A stretch of 64,000 bases of DNA, taken from NCBI RefSeq assembly GCF_004339565.1, contig NZ_SMFZ01000001.1, positions 1,798,001 through 1,862,000 of the forward strand, in the 5' to 3' direction. Below the pieces are notes generated by a model. The model was not told the DNA's origin, searched no databases, and saw only the letters and a program-made list of their open reading frames with translations. Below are positions 15,868-23,742 of the stretch, one piece after another (position 1 is the first letter of the stretch; each line of letters starts with the position of its first letter). The translations under genes and the position numbers were made by a program. This DNA is from Pseudonocardia endophytica. GTDB lineage: Bacteria > Actinomycetota > Actinomycetes > Mycobacteriales > Pseudonocardiaceae.

Positions 15868-16536
15868 GTGAGTCCGACATCCGCCGGGCCCCGCCCGCAC
15901 CGCGGCCGGGGGCGGCCTCCGCGCATCGGCCGCGACATGATCGTCGCAGCCGCGCGGGAGATCGACCCCTCGACGTTGACGCTGCAGGCCGTGGCCACCC
16001 GGCTCGGAGTCGACCGAAAGGCGATCACGTATCACGTGTCTGGACTCGACGAACTGACCGCACTCGTCGCCGCGGCGAACCTCGCCGACGAGCTCGCGGA
16101 CCTCGATCTCTCCGCCGGTGACTGGCAGGACGCCGTGCGCGCCTACGCCGTCGCCGCCCGCGACACCCTCCTGCGGACACCCAGCCTGGCGATGGTGATC
16201 GAACGCATCCCGGGCGCCGGGGTGCTGCGCCCGGTCGACGCGCTCGCCGGGCGGCTGTTCGACGCGGGCTTCGACGAGGCTGTCACCGGCCGGGCGGTGT
16301 CGATGATCTCCACCGTCGCGTTCGCCGGAGCGCGGGACATCCTGCTCGCCAGGACCTACGGCGAGGAACCGATCACCGCCGACGTCCGCCGGATCGTCGG
16401 CGAGCTGCCCGCCGACGACCTGGTCAACATCCGGCGGATGCTCGACGCCTCCGGCCTCGAGCCCCGCAGCGACCGCGACCGGTGGTTCGACCTGGACCTC
16501 GTCATCGCGGGCCTGGAGGCCGTTGCGGCTCGGTAG
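15868..16536 (+). CDS. TetR/AcrR family transcriptional regulator
   Basis: The 222-residue regulator starts at a GTG at 15868. A TACAAC-like -10 box lies about 6 nt before it, so the mRNA may be leaderless; a second GTG at 15841 is in frame. The N-terminal helix-turn-helix (TLQAVATRLGVDRKAITYHVSGLDEL) follows an Arg-rich tail (RGRGRPPRIGRDMI). The C-terminal half is an all-helical TetR ligand domain. The downstream neighbour is only a P450 fragment, so its original target may have been lost. Ligand unknown. Confidence 0.82.
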   Translation: MSPTSAGPRPHRGRGRPPRIGRDMIVAAAREIDPSTLTLQAVATRLGVDRKAITYHVSGLDELTALVAAANLADELADLDLSAGDWQDAVRAYAVAARDTLLRTPSLAMVIERIPGAGVLRPVDALAGRLFDAGFDEAVTGRAVSMISTVAFAGARDILLARTYGEEPITADVRRIVGELPADDLVNIRRMLDASGLEPRSDRDRWFDLDLVIAGLEAVAAR

Positions 16537-16555
16537 GCGGTCGGGCCGGATCAGG

Positions 16556-16780
16556 TCAGGTCACGGCGACCTCGAGCCGTTCCAGCCCGCGCAGCCCGTT
16601 CTCGATCATCGGCCGGGACTCGAGGATCTCGAACCGGCGCACCCGGTCGGCCAGCCGCTCCAGCAGCGCGGTCATCTCCAGCCGCGCCAGGTGCATCCCG
16701 ACGCACACGTGCTCGCCGCGGCCGAACGCCAGGTGGTCCGACGGCTTGCGGGCGATGTCGAACCGGGCCGGGTCCGGATA
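16556..16780 (-). pseudogene. C-terminal fragment of a cytochrome P450
   Basis: The frame encodes about 74 residues from YPDPARFDIARKPSDHLAF through the heme loop FGRGEHVCVG to the stop. It is about 90% identical at DNA level to the end of the intact P450 gene at 57444-58628. Homology stops abruptly at 16780, where unrelated toxin sequence begins. About 320 N-terminal residues are missing, so no function remains. It marks one breakpoint in a patch of fused fragments. Confidence 0.88.
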
Positions 16781-16781
16781 G

Positions 16782-17069
16782 GTACTTGACTGGCTCGACG
16801 GCCTCGACAGCACTGCTTACGCTCGAGTTGTCCAGGCCATCGACACCCTCGCCGACCACGGACCGGGGCTCGGACGTCCGCTCGTCGATACGATCCAGGG
16901 GTCCTCGCTCCCGAACCTCAAGGAATTGCGCCCAGGCAGCGTGCGGATCCTGTTCGCCTTCGACCCGTGGCGGTCCGCGATCCTTCTCGTCGCAGGAGAC
17001 ACGGCCGGACAGTGGAGAACCTGGTACACCGAGGCCATTCCGCTGGCCGAGCATCGCTACGAGCGCTAC
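16782..17069 (+). pseudogene. 5'-truncated RelE/HigB-like (Gp49 family) toxin
   Basis: The frame opens directly after a stop at 16779 with LDWLDGLDSTAYARVVQAID. It continues with GPGLGRPLVDTIQGS, LKELRPGSVRILFAFDP and RSAILLVAGDTAGQW, the diagnostic blocks of the phage-derived Gp49-like/HigB toxins. Roughly the first ten residues and the start codon are missing. No antitoxin gene follows. Its reading frame instead runs without a stop into an unrelated C-terminal domain. Confidence 0.75.
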
Positions 17070-17339
17070 CCGCTGACCGGGTTCGTCGTCCGCCGCGACG
17101 ACGGCACGGTGGAGCTGGCCCGGCTGACGATCATCTGCTGCGCGGCGGACGCCCGGGTGAACCGGGTCCGGCTCCGCGGCGACCTGCCGCTCGACGCGTT
17201 CGCTGCGGACACTTGGCTGCGCGTGCGCGGCACGCTCGTGCCGTCCCCCGCCGTGCCCGCCCCGGCCCGGTCGGTGCCGGCGCTGACCGCCACGTCGGTG
17301 GAGGAGATCCCGGCACCGGCCGACGTCTACGAGTACTGA
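17070..17339 (+). pseudogene. C-terminal fragment of a TIGR03943/DUF1980 protein fused in frame to the toxin remnant
   Basis: After the toxin segment ERY the frame continues LTGFVVRRDDGTVELARLTI, then CCAADARVNRVRLRGDLP and FAADTWLRVRGT, and ends at 17339. This is the C-terminal half of TIGR03943 family putative permease subunits (DUF1980), which normally follow membrane segments. Those segments are missing. The in-frame fusion could in principle be translated from an internal start such as TTG at 16926, but I treat it as a relic. Confidence 0.7.
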
Positions 17340-19487
17340 TCAGGCCGCGTCCGGGTCGGCACCCGGCCGGTCGGCGATGCGGTAGCGGATCAGGCGTGAG
17401 CTGTTCGCGACGACGGCGACGCTGGACGCGTTGTGCAGGATCGCCGCGACCACGGGGGACAGCGCACCGCCGGCGGACACGACGAGCCCGGCCGCGTTCA
17501 CCGCGATCGACATGCCGTAGTTCTGCCGGATCAGCGTGATCGAGCGGCGTCCGAGATCGCGCAGGTCGAGCAGAGCGCGCAGGTCGTCCGCGGCGAGCGC
17601 GACGTCCGCGGTCTCGACGGCGACGTCGGTACCCGCGACGCCCATCGCGATGCCGATGTCGGCCAGGGCCAGCGCCGGGGCGTCGTTGGTGCCGTCACCG
17701 ACCATCGCGACGGTGTGCCCCTCGGCCCGCAACGCGCGCACGAGGTCCTGCTTGTCCTCGGGCATGACCTGGGCGCGGTACTCGTCGATGCCGAGCTCCG
17801 CGGCCACCGCCGCGGCCGTCGCCGGGTGGTCGCCGGTGAGCATCACGATCCGGCGCACGCCGTCGGCGCGCAGCGCGTCGAGCACCTCGCGGGCCTCGGG
17901 GCGCACGGTGTCGCGCAGCGAGACGAGCCCGACGAGCGCGCCGTCGACGGCCAGCAACAGCGGCGTCTCGGAGGCCTTCTGGAGCCTGCGGACCCAGTCC
18001 GAGGCCTTGCGGCTGACCGGCACCTTCTGCCTGCGCAGCAGCTCACGGGACCCGATCAGCAGCACCCGCCCGTCGGACTGCACCCGCATGCCCTGCCCGA
18101 GCAGGACCTCGCACTGTTCGTGCGGCGGGATCTCGATCCGCCGCTCCTCGGTGGAGCGGATCACGGCCTGGGCCAGCGGGTGCCGGGAGTGGATCTCCGA
18201 GCTGGCCGCGTAGGCGAGGACCTGCTCGGGCGACCACGCGTCGTCGAAGGAGATGACGTTCGTGACGACCGGTCGGCCGAGCGTCAGCGTGCCGGTCTTG
18301 TCGAACACGACGGCATCGACGCGACCCGCCGCCTCGAGGTGCGCGCCGCCCTTGATCAGGATGCCGCGCCGCGCGCCGTTGCCGATCGCGGCGCTGATCG
18401 CGGTCGGGGTGGAAAGCCCGACCGCGCACGGGCAGGCGACGAGCAGCATCGTCATCGCGCGGCGCACGTCGCGGGTGGCGAGCAGCGTGAGCGCGGAGAG
18501 CGCGAACGACGCGGGCACGAAGCGCCGGGAGAACGCCTCGCCGACGGTCTGGATCGGAGCCCGGTCGTCCTGCGCCGACTCGACCCGCTCGATGATCCGG
18601 CCGATCGCGGTGTCCGGACCGACCGCCGTCGCACGCACGACGATCCGCCCGCGCAGCACTACCGATCCGGCGTGCAGCGGCGCGCCGGGGCCGACCGTGA
18701 CCGGCAGCTGCTCGCCGGTGATCGCGGCCTGGTCGAGCACGCCGTCGCCGTCGACGACCTCGCCGTCCACCGGCAGCACGACGTGTTCGTGGACGATGAC
18801 CTCGTCGCCGACGCCGACGTCGGTGATGTCGACCTCGACCTCGGTCCCGTCGGCCAACCGGGTCCAGGTGCGGGTCCGCGCTCCGGTGAGAAGCTCGCTG
18901 ATCGCGCGCCGGGACCGTCGCAGCGTCAGGTCCTGCAGGTACTCGCCGATGTTGAGCAGCCACAGCACGGTCAGCGCGACCACGTTCTCGCGCAGTACGA
19001 GGCTCGCGACGGTCGCGGCGGACACCAGCGCGTCGGTGCCCGCCCCCTTGCCGCCGGTCAACGAGCGCAGCGCGCCGCGCAGGAACGGGTATCCGGTGAA
19101 GATCGTGACACCGGTGGCGACGGTGCGACCGGCCGGACCGAGGACCGGCGGCCGGGCGAATCCGTAGCGGCGGACACCCAGCGCGGCCAGCGCGATGCCG
19201 CCGACGACAAGCCGGACCAGCTCCCCGTTGTGCGTGTCCGCCGAGCGCGGCGACCGGCCCGCCGTCGCATCCGGGTCAGCGCCCAGCCCCCTGCCGATCG
19301 CCGCGACGAGCTCGACGCGGTCGCAGTCCGGCCGGTACCAGACCACGACGCTGCCGGTACGCGGGTAGGCGTGCACCTGCCGCACGCCAGGGACGTGGTC
19401 GACCTCGTCCTCCACGGCCACCGCCGACCCCGGTCGCCCGCGCAGCGACGGCGCGGCGAGGCGCACGCGCCCGGCGGCGTCGGACAG
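17340..19487 (-). CDS. ctpC: CtpC-type P1B heavy-metal (Mn/Zn) exporting ATPase
   Basis: The protein of about 715 residues follows Mycobacterium tuberculosis CtpC closely throughout. Shared blocks include HAYPRTGSVVVWY near the N-terminus, GRTVATGVTIFTGYPFLRGA, NIGEYLQDLTLRRSRRAISE, the metal-site CPCAVG, the phosphorylation loop DKTGTLT, MLTGDHP and GDGTNDAPAL. It pumps divalent metal, probably Mn2+ or Zn2+, out across the membrane at ATP cost. It is paired with the DUF1490 gene just upstream, as in mycobacteria. No ATG, GTG or TTG exists in frame between the DUF1490 stop and the conserved LSDAAGR. The end given is a CTG at that point and is uncertain. Confidence 0.88.
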   Translation of the reverse strand: MSDAAGRVRLAAPSLRGRPGSAVAVEDEVDHVPGVRQVHAYPRTGSVVVWYRPDCDRVELVAAIGRGLGADPDATAGRSPRSADTHNGELVRLVVGGIALAALGVRRYGFARPPVLGPAGRTVATGVTIFTGYPFLRGALRSLTGGKGAGTDALVSAATVASLVLRENVVALTVLWLLNIGEYLQDLTLRRSRRAISELLTGARTRTWTRLADGTEVEVDITDVGVGDEVIVHEHVVLPVDGEVVDGDGVLDQAAITGEQLPVTVGPGAPLHAGSVVLRGRIVVRATAVGPDTAIGRIIERVESAQDDRAPIQTVGEAFSRRFVPASFALSALTLLATRDVRRAMTMLLVACPCAVGLSTPTAISAAIGNGARRGILIKGGAHLEAAGRVDAVVFDKTGTLTLGRPVVTNVISFDDAWSPEQVLAYAASSEIHSRHPLAQAVIRSTEERRIEIPPHEQCEVLLGQGMRVQSDGRVLLIGSRELLRRQKVPVSRKASDWVRRLQKASETPLLLAVDGALVGLVSLRDTVRPEAREVLDALRADGVRRIVMLTGDHPATAAAVAAELGIDEYRAQVMPEDKQDLVRALRAEGHTVAMVGDGTNDAPALALADIGIAMGVAGTDVAVETADVALAADDLRALLDLRDLGRRSITLIRQNYGMSIAVNAAGLVVSAGGALSPVVAAILHNASSVAVVANSSRLIRYRIADRPGADPDAA

Positions 19488-19515
19488 GACGCGGAGGCCG
19501 GGCTCGGCGTTCGAC

Positions 19516-19800
19516 TCAGTGCTCGTGGTCGTGCCCGCCGTCGGACGCCATGCCCGGCGCCGGGGCCTGCTCGCCGATCCGCTCGCGGGCCTCGCTGACG
19601 ATGTCGGCCGTCGCGAGCCGCGCCCGCTCGGCACCGGTCTCCGCCGCGCGCGCACCCAGCAGACCCCACGACGTCACCGTCACCGCCGCCGTCCGGGCGG
19701 CGCCGGAACGGGCGACCCGCTTCACGCCGTCGTAGGCCACCGCGCCTGCGAGGCCACTCGCGACCAGCCCCACGGCCTTGCCGGCCAGTGCTCCCCACAC
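19516..19800 (-). CDS. DUF1490 family protein, partner of CtpC
   Basis: The 94-residue protein starts at a GTG with GGGAGGGA seven nt upstream. It has one hydrophobic glycine/alanine segment (WGALAGKAVGLVASGLAGAVA), then TVTSWGLLGARAAETGAE and a histidine-rich tail (GGHDHEH) that could bind metal. Mycobacterial homologues (Rv3269-like) lie just before ctpC and are thought to assist metal loading or export. Here the stop is close to the beginning of CtpC, so the two are one unit. A metal-responsive box may lie at 19918. Confidence 0.8.
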   Translation of the reverse strand: MWGALAGKAVGLVASGLAGAVAYDGVKRVARSGAARTAAVTVTSWGLLGARAAETGAERARLATADIVSEARERIGEQAPAPGMASDGGHDHEH

Positions 19801-20146
19801 GTTCAGATCCCTCCCGTACCTTCGCGCACCGTGGTCGACCACCCTCCCCTGGAACTCACCGGCCACGCCCTCGAGCGGTCCTCCCGCCCGTCGGTGTGGT
19901 GTCAGCCGGACGGATAGTACTACAGTGATTGTCATTGTCGTTAGAGTGCTTGCGGTCCGACATGGAGGGTGCTCCCCATGATGTGGCGTGCTGGTTCCCA
20001 CTCGTCCGTACGATCCTGCGTGTCCTGCACGCGGAGCCCGATCGACGCGCCCGGGACGGCGCTCGGCTCGTGAGCGAGCGTGCGAGCGGACCGACGGACA
20101 CGGCAGCGCCGCGAACGCGGTCGACGAGCGCAGGCGAGGAGGACTC
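19801..20146. other. 346-bp intergenic region with divergent promoters
   Basis: No gene is supported here. The region separates the minus-strand DUF1490-ctpC unit from the plus-strand methyltransferase. It contains the Zur-like site at 19918-19936 and a run of relatively AT-rich bases around 19915-19950. The remainder is unremarkable. Confidence 0.55.
19918..19936 (-). promoter_or_regulatory. possible Zur/metal-regulator box upstream of DUF1490-ctpC
   Basis: The minus strand reads AATGACAATCACTGTAGTA. Its first ten bases match the strong Zur-like site at 23424-23442 (AATGACAGTC) at nine positions; overall 12 of 19 agree. A TACTAT -10-like box follows. The second half-site is poor, so regulation by Zur is only a possibility. 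Confidence 0.4.
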
Positions 20147-20953
20147 GTGAGCACCGGCGTGTCGCGGTTCTTCGACGACGGCAGTGCCCGGTTCGCGGGC
20201 TGGACGCCGGTCCTCTGGGACCCGCACGGCGCGGCGATGGTCGACGCCGCCGCGCCGGCGCCGGGCGAGCGGGTGCTCGACGCCTGCTGCGGCGCGGGTT
20301 CCTCCGCACTTCCCGCGGCCCGGGCCGTCGGCCCGTTCGGGCGGGTGGACGGGATCGACCTGTCCGACGGCCTGCTCGCCACCGCCCGCGAGCGGGCCAC
20401 CGAGGCCGGACTGACCAACCTGGAGTTCGTCCACACCGATGTCACGAGCTGGACCGGCGGCTACGAGGTCGTGCTGTGCGGGTTCGGGGTGTTCTTCCTC
20501 CCGGACATGGACGCCGACACCGACCATCTGATCGGGCTGCTCGGCCGCGGTGGCCGGTTCGCCATGACGTGCTGGCCGACCGGCAGCCTGGACGCCGTGT
20601 TCCGGCCGTTCTTCGCCGCCGTCTCCGAGCACCGCCCGGACGTCCTCGAGGCACCGAAACCGCAGTTCACGGAGAACTCCGAACGGCTGGGGGCCGAGCG
20701 GGACGTGGCCGAATGGCTGGCCGCCCGCGGCCTGAGCGACGTCCGCGTCCGGCGCCGGGAACTGGACATCCCCATCGACGCCGACCGCGGATGGGACTTC
20801 CTGCACAGCGGTCCCGTGCGCTCCGTGCTGGGGGACGTCGAGGCCGACACCGTCGAACGGATCCGGCAGTCGTTCCGGGACACGGTCGGCGCGGAGGGCA
20901 TCGACGTGTTGCACGCGCCGTGCCTCGTCGCGACGGGCACCGTCGCAGGGTGA
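20147..20953 (+). CDS. class I SAM-dependent methyltransferase
   Basis: The 268-residue protein starts at a GTG with GAGGAGG upstream. Motif I is VLDACCGAGSSALPAA (about 45-60), motif II contains VDGIDLSDGLL, and motif IV is near YEVVLCGFGVFFLPDM. This is the UbiE/Methyltransf_11-type fold acting on a small molecule in the cytoplasm. The stop overlaps the start of the SRPBCC protein gene (GTGA), so the two are co-translated. The methyl acceptor is unknown. Confidence 0.82.
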   Translation: MSTGVSRFFDDGSARFAGWTPVLWDPHGAAMVDAAAPAPGERVLDACCGAGSSALPAARAVGPFGRVDGIDLSDGLLATARERATEAGLTNLEFVHTDVTSWTGGYEVVLCGFGVFFLPDMDADTDHLIGLLGRGGRFAMTCWPTGSLDAVFRPFFAAVSEHRPDVLEAPKPQFTENSERLGAERDVAEWLAARGLSDVRVRRRELDIPIDADRGWDFLHSGPVRSVLGDVEADTVERIRQSFRDTVGAEGIDVLHAPCLVATGTVAG

Positions 20954-21435
20954 GCACCGGTCGCGAATGGTGGTTCGAGCGGGCGACGGTCGTCCCGGCC
21001 GACCCCGACGACGTGTGGCGGCGGGTGGTCTCGCCCGCCGGGATCAACGACGAGATGCTGCCGTGGATCAGGATGACCGTCCCGCGCGGCGCCGGCGACA
21101 TCACGATCGACACCGTCCGGGTCGGCGAGCCGGACGGGCGGGCCTGGCTGCTGCTGTTCGGGGCACTCCCGTTCGACTACGACCTGCTCACGATCATCGA
21201 GCTCGAACCGGGACACCGCTTCCGCGAGCAGTCGACGATGCTCAGCATGCGCACCTGGGGCCACGAGCGGACGCTCACGCCCGCGGCGGCCGGCGGGACG
21301 CTGGTCACCGACCGGGTCACGCTCGGACCGCGCGGCCCGCTGGTGTGTGCAGGACCGCTCCTGCGCGCGGTGCTCGGCGCGTTCTTCGACCACCGGCACC
21401 GCCGGCTCGTCCGGCACTTCACCCGCCGGGCCTGA
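20950..21435 (+). CDS. SRPBCC (START-like) superfamily protein
   Basis: The 161-residue protein starts at the GTG overlapping the methyltransferase stop. It has the SRPBCC pattern: WWFERATVVPADPDDVWRRV at the N-terminus, a beta-rich middle (YDLLTIIELEPGHRFREQS), and a C-terminal long helix (LLRAVLGAFFDHRHRRLVRHF). Such proteins hold a hydrophobic ligand in a cavity and may be cyclases, lyases or binding proteins. Coupling to a methyltransferase suggests a shared small-molecule task. Moderate certainty on the fold only. Confidence 0.7.
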   Translation: MSTGREWWFERATVVPADPDDVWRRVVSPAGINDEMLPWIRMTVPRGAGDITIDTVRVGEPDGRAWLLLFGALPFDYDLLTIIELEPGHRFREQSTMLSMRTWGHERTLTPAAAGGTLVTDRVTLGPRGPLVCAGPLLRAVLGAFFDHRHRRLVRHFTRRA

Positions 21436-21575
21436 CCCGGACGGACGGCGGGCTCGGCGGCGTGTGAGTGAGCGGCGCGGCTCCCCCGTACGCCGGCCGG
21501 CTCGTGACGTCGATGGTCCGGGCCCCCGCCGCGCTCCCCGCACGGAGGGGTAGACGGCCTCGGTCGTGAGGAACC

Positions 21576-21698
21576 TCAGCCCTGCCGGGCCTTGAAGCGC
21601 GGGTTCTTCTTGTTGATCACGTAGACCTTCCCGCGGCGGCGGACGACCTGGGCCCCTGGCTTCGACTTCAGGGACCGCAATGACTTGCGCACCTTCAT
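21576..21698 (-). CDS. rpmJ: 50S ribosomal protein L36, zinc-free paralogue
   Basis: The 40-residue protein reads [20 protein letters not shown], then [20 protein letters not shown]. It is L36, but with none of the Cys/His zinc ligands, so it is the C-minus form used when zinc is scarce. It is the last gene of the zinc-free ribosomal operon. It is separated from S14 by about 230 bp of methyltransferase remnant, whose end supplies the AGGTGAG ribosome-binding site. Confidence 0.93.
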   Translation of the reverse strand: MKVRKSLRSLKSKPGAQVVRRRGKVYVINKKNPRFKARQG

Positions 21699-21701
21699 AA
21701 C

Positions 21702-21929
21702 TCACCTCCCCTGCGGACCATCGGGACGGTGTCGGTGACGACGGCCGTCTGCCCGCTCGGCCAGGTCCAGCTCTCGGGCGCACCGGGCCAGCTGCTCGAC
21801 CGCCGTCGCGGAGATGTCGACGGCGGTGACGCGCCATCCGTGCCAGGCCGGCCAGACCGCGTCGCCACCGGCACCGCATCCGAGGTCGAGCGCCGTCCCG
21901 GGCGTGAGCCGGCTCGCGTGGTCACGGGC
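21702..21929 (-). pseudogene. fragment of a class I methyltransferase between rpsN and rpmJ
   Basis: Immediately after the S14 stop the minus strand encodes ARDHASRLTPGTALDLGCGA, followed by GGDAVWPAWHGWRVTAVDIS and ATAVEQLARCARELDLAERA, then a stop at 21702. This is the motif I-II region of a SAM-dependent methyltransferase (LDLGCGAG, AVDIS). There is no start codon in frame, and both the N-terminal and most of the C-terminal domain are missing. It appears to be an insertion or deletion scar inside the ribosomal operon. Confidence 0.7.
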
Positions 21930-22235
21930 TCACCACGACGACTTCGTGACGCCCGGAAGGGCGCCGGAGTGCGCGAGCTCGCGCAGCCGGACCCGGGACA
22001 GGCCGAACTTGCGCAGGTGACCGCGCGGACGGCCGTCGACGGAGTCGCGGTTGCGGATCCGGGTCCGGCTGGCGTCGCGGGGCTGGCGTCGCAGCTCGGC
22101 GGCCGCGGCGGCCCGCTCATCGGCCGTGCTCGTCGGACGCGCGACGACCGCCTTGAGCTCTGCCCGGCGCTGGGCGTAGCGCGCCACCACGACCTTGCGG
22201 CGCTCGTTGGCCGCGATCTTCGCCTTGGTCGCCAT
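21930..22235 (-). CDS. rpsN: 30S ribosomal protein S14, zinc-free paralogue
   Basis: The 101-residue protein has the S14 core ([20 protein letters not shown], then [20 protein letters not shown] and [11 protein letters not shown]). It lacks the CxxC...CxxC zinc site of the short S14 form. Its start overlaps the L28 stop by one base, showing translational coupling. It is expected to replace the zinc-binding S14 in ribosomes during zinc starvation. Family identity is secure. Confidence 0.94.
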   Translation of the reverse strand: MATKAKIAANERRKVVVARYAQRRAELKAVVARPTSTADERAAAAAELRRQPRDASRTRIRNRDSVDGRPRGHLRKFGLSRVRLRELAHSGALPGVTKSSW

Positions 22236-22471
22236 CAGACCTTCCCCCCGTCCGCGCAGATGCGCGCCACCGCTGCGGCGACCCCGATGCGGTCCACCGT
22301 CTTCATCCCCTTCGTCGACAGGCGCAGGCGCACCCACCGGTTCTCCTCGGCGAACCAGTAGCGCTTGCGCTGGATGTTCGGGTCGAACCGGCGCGACGTA
22401 CGGCGGTGCGAGTGCGAGACGTTCTTGCCGAAGCCGGGCGAGCGCCCGGTCAGCTGGCAGACAGCGGACAC
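22235..22471 (-). CDS. rpmB: 50S ribosomal protein L28, zinc-free paralogue
   Basis: The 78-residue protein begins [20 protein letters not shown] and has [14 protein letters not shown] and [15 protein letters not shown], matching the RpmB2 paralogues of mycobacteria. Only isolated cysteines remain, not the paired CxxC ligands of the zinc form. It lies 7 bp after S18 and overlaps S14. Same operon and expected Zur control. Confidence 0.94.
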   Translation of the reverse strand: MSAVCQLTGRSPGFGKNVSHSHRRTSRRFDPNIQRKRYWFAEENRWVRLRLSTKGMKTVDRIGVAAAVARICADGGKV

Positions 22472-22478
22472 CGGCCCG

Positions 22479-22736
22479 TCACCCCCGCCCGGAGTTCGGG
22501 TACGGCAGCAGCGCCATCTCGCGGGCGTTGCGGATGGCCACCGCCACCCGCCGCTGCTGCTGCCCGGTCAGCCCGGTGACCCGCCGCGCCCGGATCTTCC
22601 CGCGGTCGGAGATGAACGTCCTCAGCAACGTGACGTCCTTCCAGTCCACCTCGGTGATCCCGCGCGCGGTCAGCGGGTTGGTCTTGCGTCGGGGCGTGCG
22701 GACGCCCTTGCGCGCCCCCTTGGGGTTCGGCGCCAC
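22479..22736 (-). CDS. rpsR: 30S ribosomal protein S18, zinc-free paralogue
   Basis: The 85-residue protein starts at a GTG at 22736. It shows S18 blocks [37 protein letters not shown] and [20 protein letters not shown]. No cysteine is present. It follows L33 by 5 bp. It substitutes for the primary S18 under zinc limitation by analogy with the Zur-regulated RpsR2 of actinobacteria. Confidence 0.94.
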   Translation of the reverse strand: MAPNPKGARKGVRTPRRKTNPLTARGITEVDWKDVTLLRTFISDRGKIRARRVTGLTGQQQRRVAVAIRNAREMALLPYPNSGRG

Positions 22737-22741
22737 AGTGC

Positions 22742-22909
22742 TCAGCGCTCCTCTCGGAACTCGACGTGCCTGCGGATCCTGGGGTCGTACTTGCGCAGGA
22801 CCAGGCGGTCGGGGTCGTTGCGCCGGTTCTTGCGGGTCACGTAGGTGGTGCCGGTACCCGCGGTCGAGCGCATCTTGATGATCGGTCGCACATCGGTGCT
22901 CTTGGCCAT
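22742..22909 (-). CDS. rpmG: 50S ribosomal protein L33, zinc-free paralogue
   Basis: The 55-residue protein [40 protein letters not shown], then [15 protein letters not shown], is L33. The CxxC pairs of the zinc form are absent. The ATG at 22909 follows the Shine-Dalgarno GGGAGG. It lies 32 bp after L32 in the zinc-free operon. Confidence 0.94.
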   Translation of the reverse strand: MAKSTDVRPIIKMRSTAGTGTTYVTRKNRRNDPDRLVLRKYDPRIRRHVEFREER

Positions 22910-22941
22910 GCGTCCTCCCGGACGTCTCAGGGATGTGGGTC

Positions 22942-23112
22942 TCAGTCCGGCGGCGCGAGGAGACCGTGCCGGTAGGCCGGGACGAGGCGTCGGGGGACGC
23001 GGTACTCGCGGCCGGCGATGACGATCGGCACCAGGTCCGGACGGGTCGCCTTCCACCGGGAGCGCCGGCTGCGGGTGTTGCTGCGCGACGTCCGACGCTT
23101 GGGGACGGCCAT
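22942..23112 (-). CDS. rpmF: 50S ribosomal protein L32, zinc-free paralogue
   Basis: The 56-residue protein begins [20 protein letters not shown], a clear L32 N-terminus, and continues [20 protein letters not shown]. The four cysteines of zinc-binding L32 are all missing. Its ATG overlaps the L31 stop by one base. L32 is less often found in Zur-controlled sets than L31, L33, S14 and S18. Confidence 0.93.
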   Translation of the reverse strand: MAVPKRRTSRSNTRSRRSRWKATRPDLVPIVIAGREYRVPRRLVPAYRHGLLAPPD

Positions 23113-23360
23113 CAGCGACCGTCCCCGTAGCGGCGGCGGAACTTCTCGACCTGACCGGCGGAGTCGAGCACCCGGCGGCCACCCGTCCAGTACGGGTGCG
23201 ACGCCGTCGTGACGTCCACCGACACGAGCGGGTAGGTGCGTCCGTCCTCCCAGGTGATGGTCCGGTCCGACGTGGCGGTCGACCGCGTGAGGAACGCGAC
23301 ACCGGTCGTGCGGTCCTGGATCACGACGTAGTCGTAGTGCGGGTGGATGCCGGGCTTCAC
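23112..23360 (-). CDS. rpmE2: 50S ribosomal protein L31 type B (zinc-free)
   Basis: The 82-residue protein from the GTG at 23360 has the type B signature: [20 protein letters not shown], then [10 protein letters not shown] and [20 protein letters not shown]. No cysteine is present. AAGGAGG lies 11 nt before the start. It is the first gene of the seven-gene operon and sits 64 bp downstream of the Zur-like box. Under zinc starvation it replaces the zinc-binding L31, releasing zinc for other uses. Confidence 0.94.
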   Translation of the reverse strand: MKPGIHPHYDYVVIQDRTTGVAFLTRSTATSDRTITWEDGRTYPLVSVDVTTASHPYWTGGRRVLDSAGQVEKFRRRYGDGR

Positions 23361-23742
23361 GAGCCGACCCGCCTCCTTCCGTCTGCTGTCCCGTCGGTAC
23401 CGGAGCGCCCGGACGACGTCACTAATGAAAACGACTGTCATTGTATAGCACTGGGAGGGCGCCGGCTGCCCACCCGGCACGCAGCGGCGCGGACCAGCAC
23501 CGCGGGCCCGCGCCGCCGGCCATGGCCGGATGCAGTCAGGTCCGCTCCACACCGAGCCGCAGCACCTGACAGCCATCGCGCCGCGTCCACATCGCCGCGA
23601 CCGTCGGCCATCGACCCGCCGGGGTCCGCCACGCCGCTGCACTCGACGGACGCCTGCACCAGGACGTCTACTCGACAACGGCGACATCACCGCCTCCGCC
23701 CGGACGGATCGGGAGGCGTCCTCCCGGGATTCCCCGGGCGTC
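23361..23742. other. 382-bp intergenic region with Zur-controlled promoter
   Basis: No gene is supported between rpmE2 and the CNNM-family gene. The left part holds the Zur-like box at 23424-23442 and a TATACA -10-like box. The rest (23460-23742) is GC-rich and featureless to the eye. Confidence 0.6.
23424..23442 (-). promoter_or_regulatory. Zur box of the zinc-free ribosomal protein operon
   Basis: The site AATGAAAACGACTGTCATT is a near-perfect palindrome. It fits the actinobacterial Zur consensus around TGAAAATGATTTTCA. It lies 64 bp upstream of rpmE2, adjoining a TATACA -10-like box (minus strand), so bound Zur would block transcription when zinc is plentiful. The identity of the regulated genes strongly supports this. 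Confidence 0.8.

Noticed and set aside
16782..17069. A working toxin-antitoxin module
   Set aside because: The toxin lacks its start and first residues, and no antitoxin gene follows.
16926..17339. An intact 137-residue gene from the TTG at 16926
   Set aside because: Its content is the tail of a toxin joined to the tail of a DUF1980 protein; both lack their N-terminal parts, so I treat it as debris.
19488..19655. An N-terminal extension of CtpC reaching to 19655
   Set aside because: It would overlap most of the DUF1490 gene in another frame and its residues are Arg/Pro/Ser-rich with no family match.
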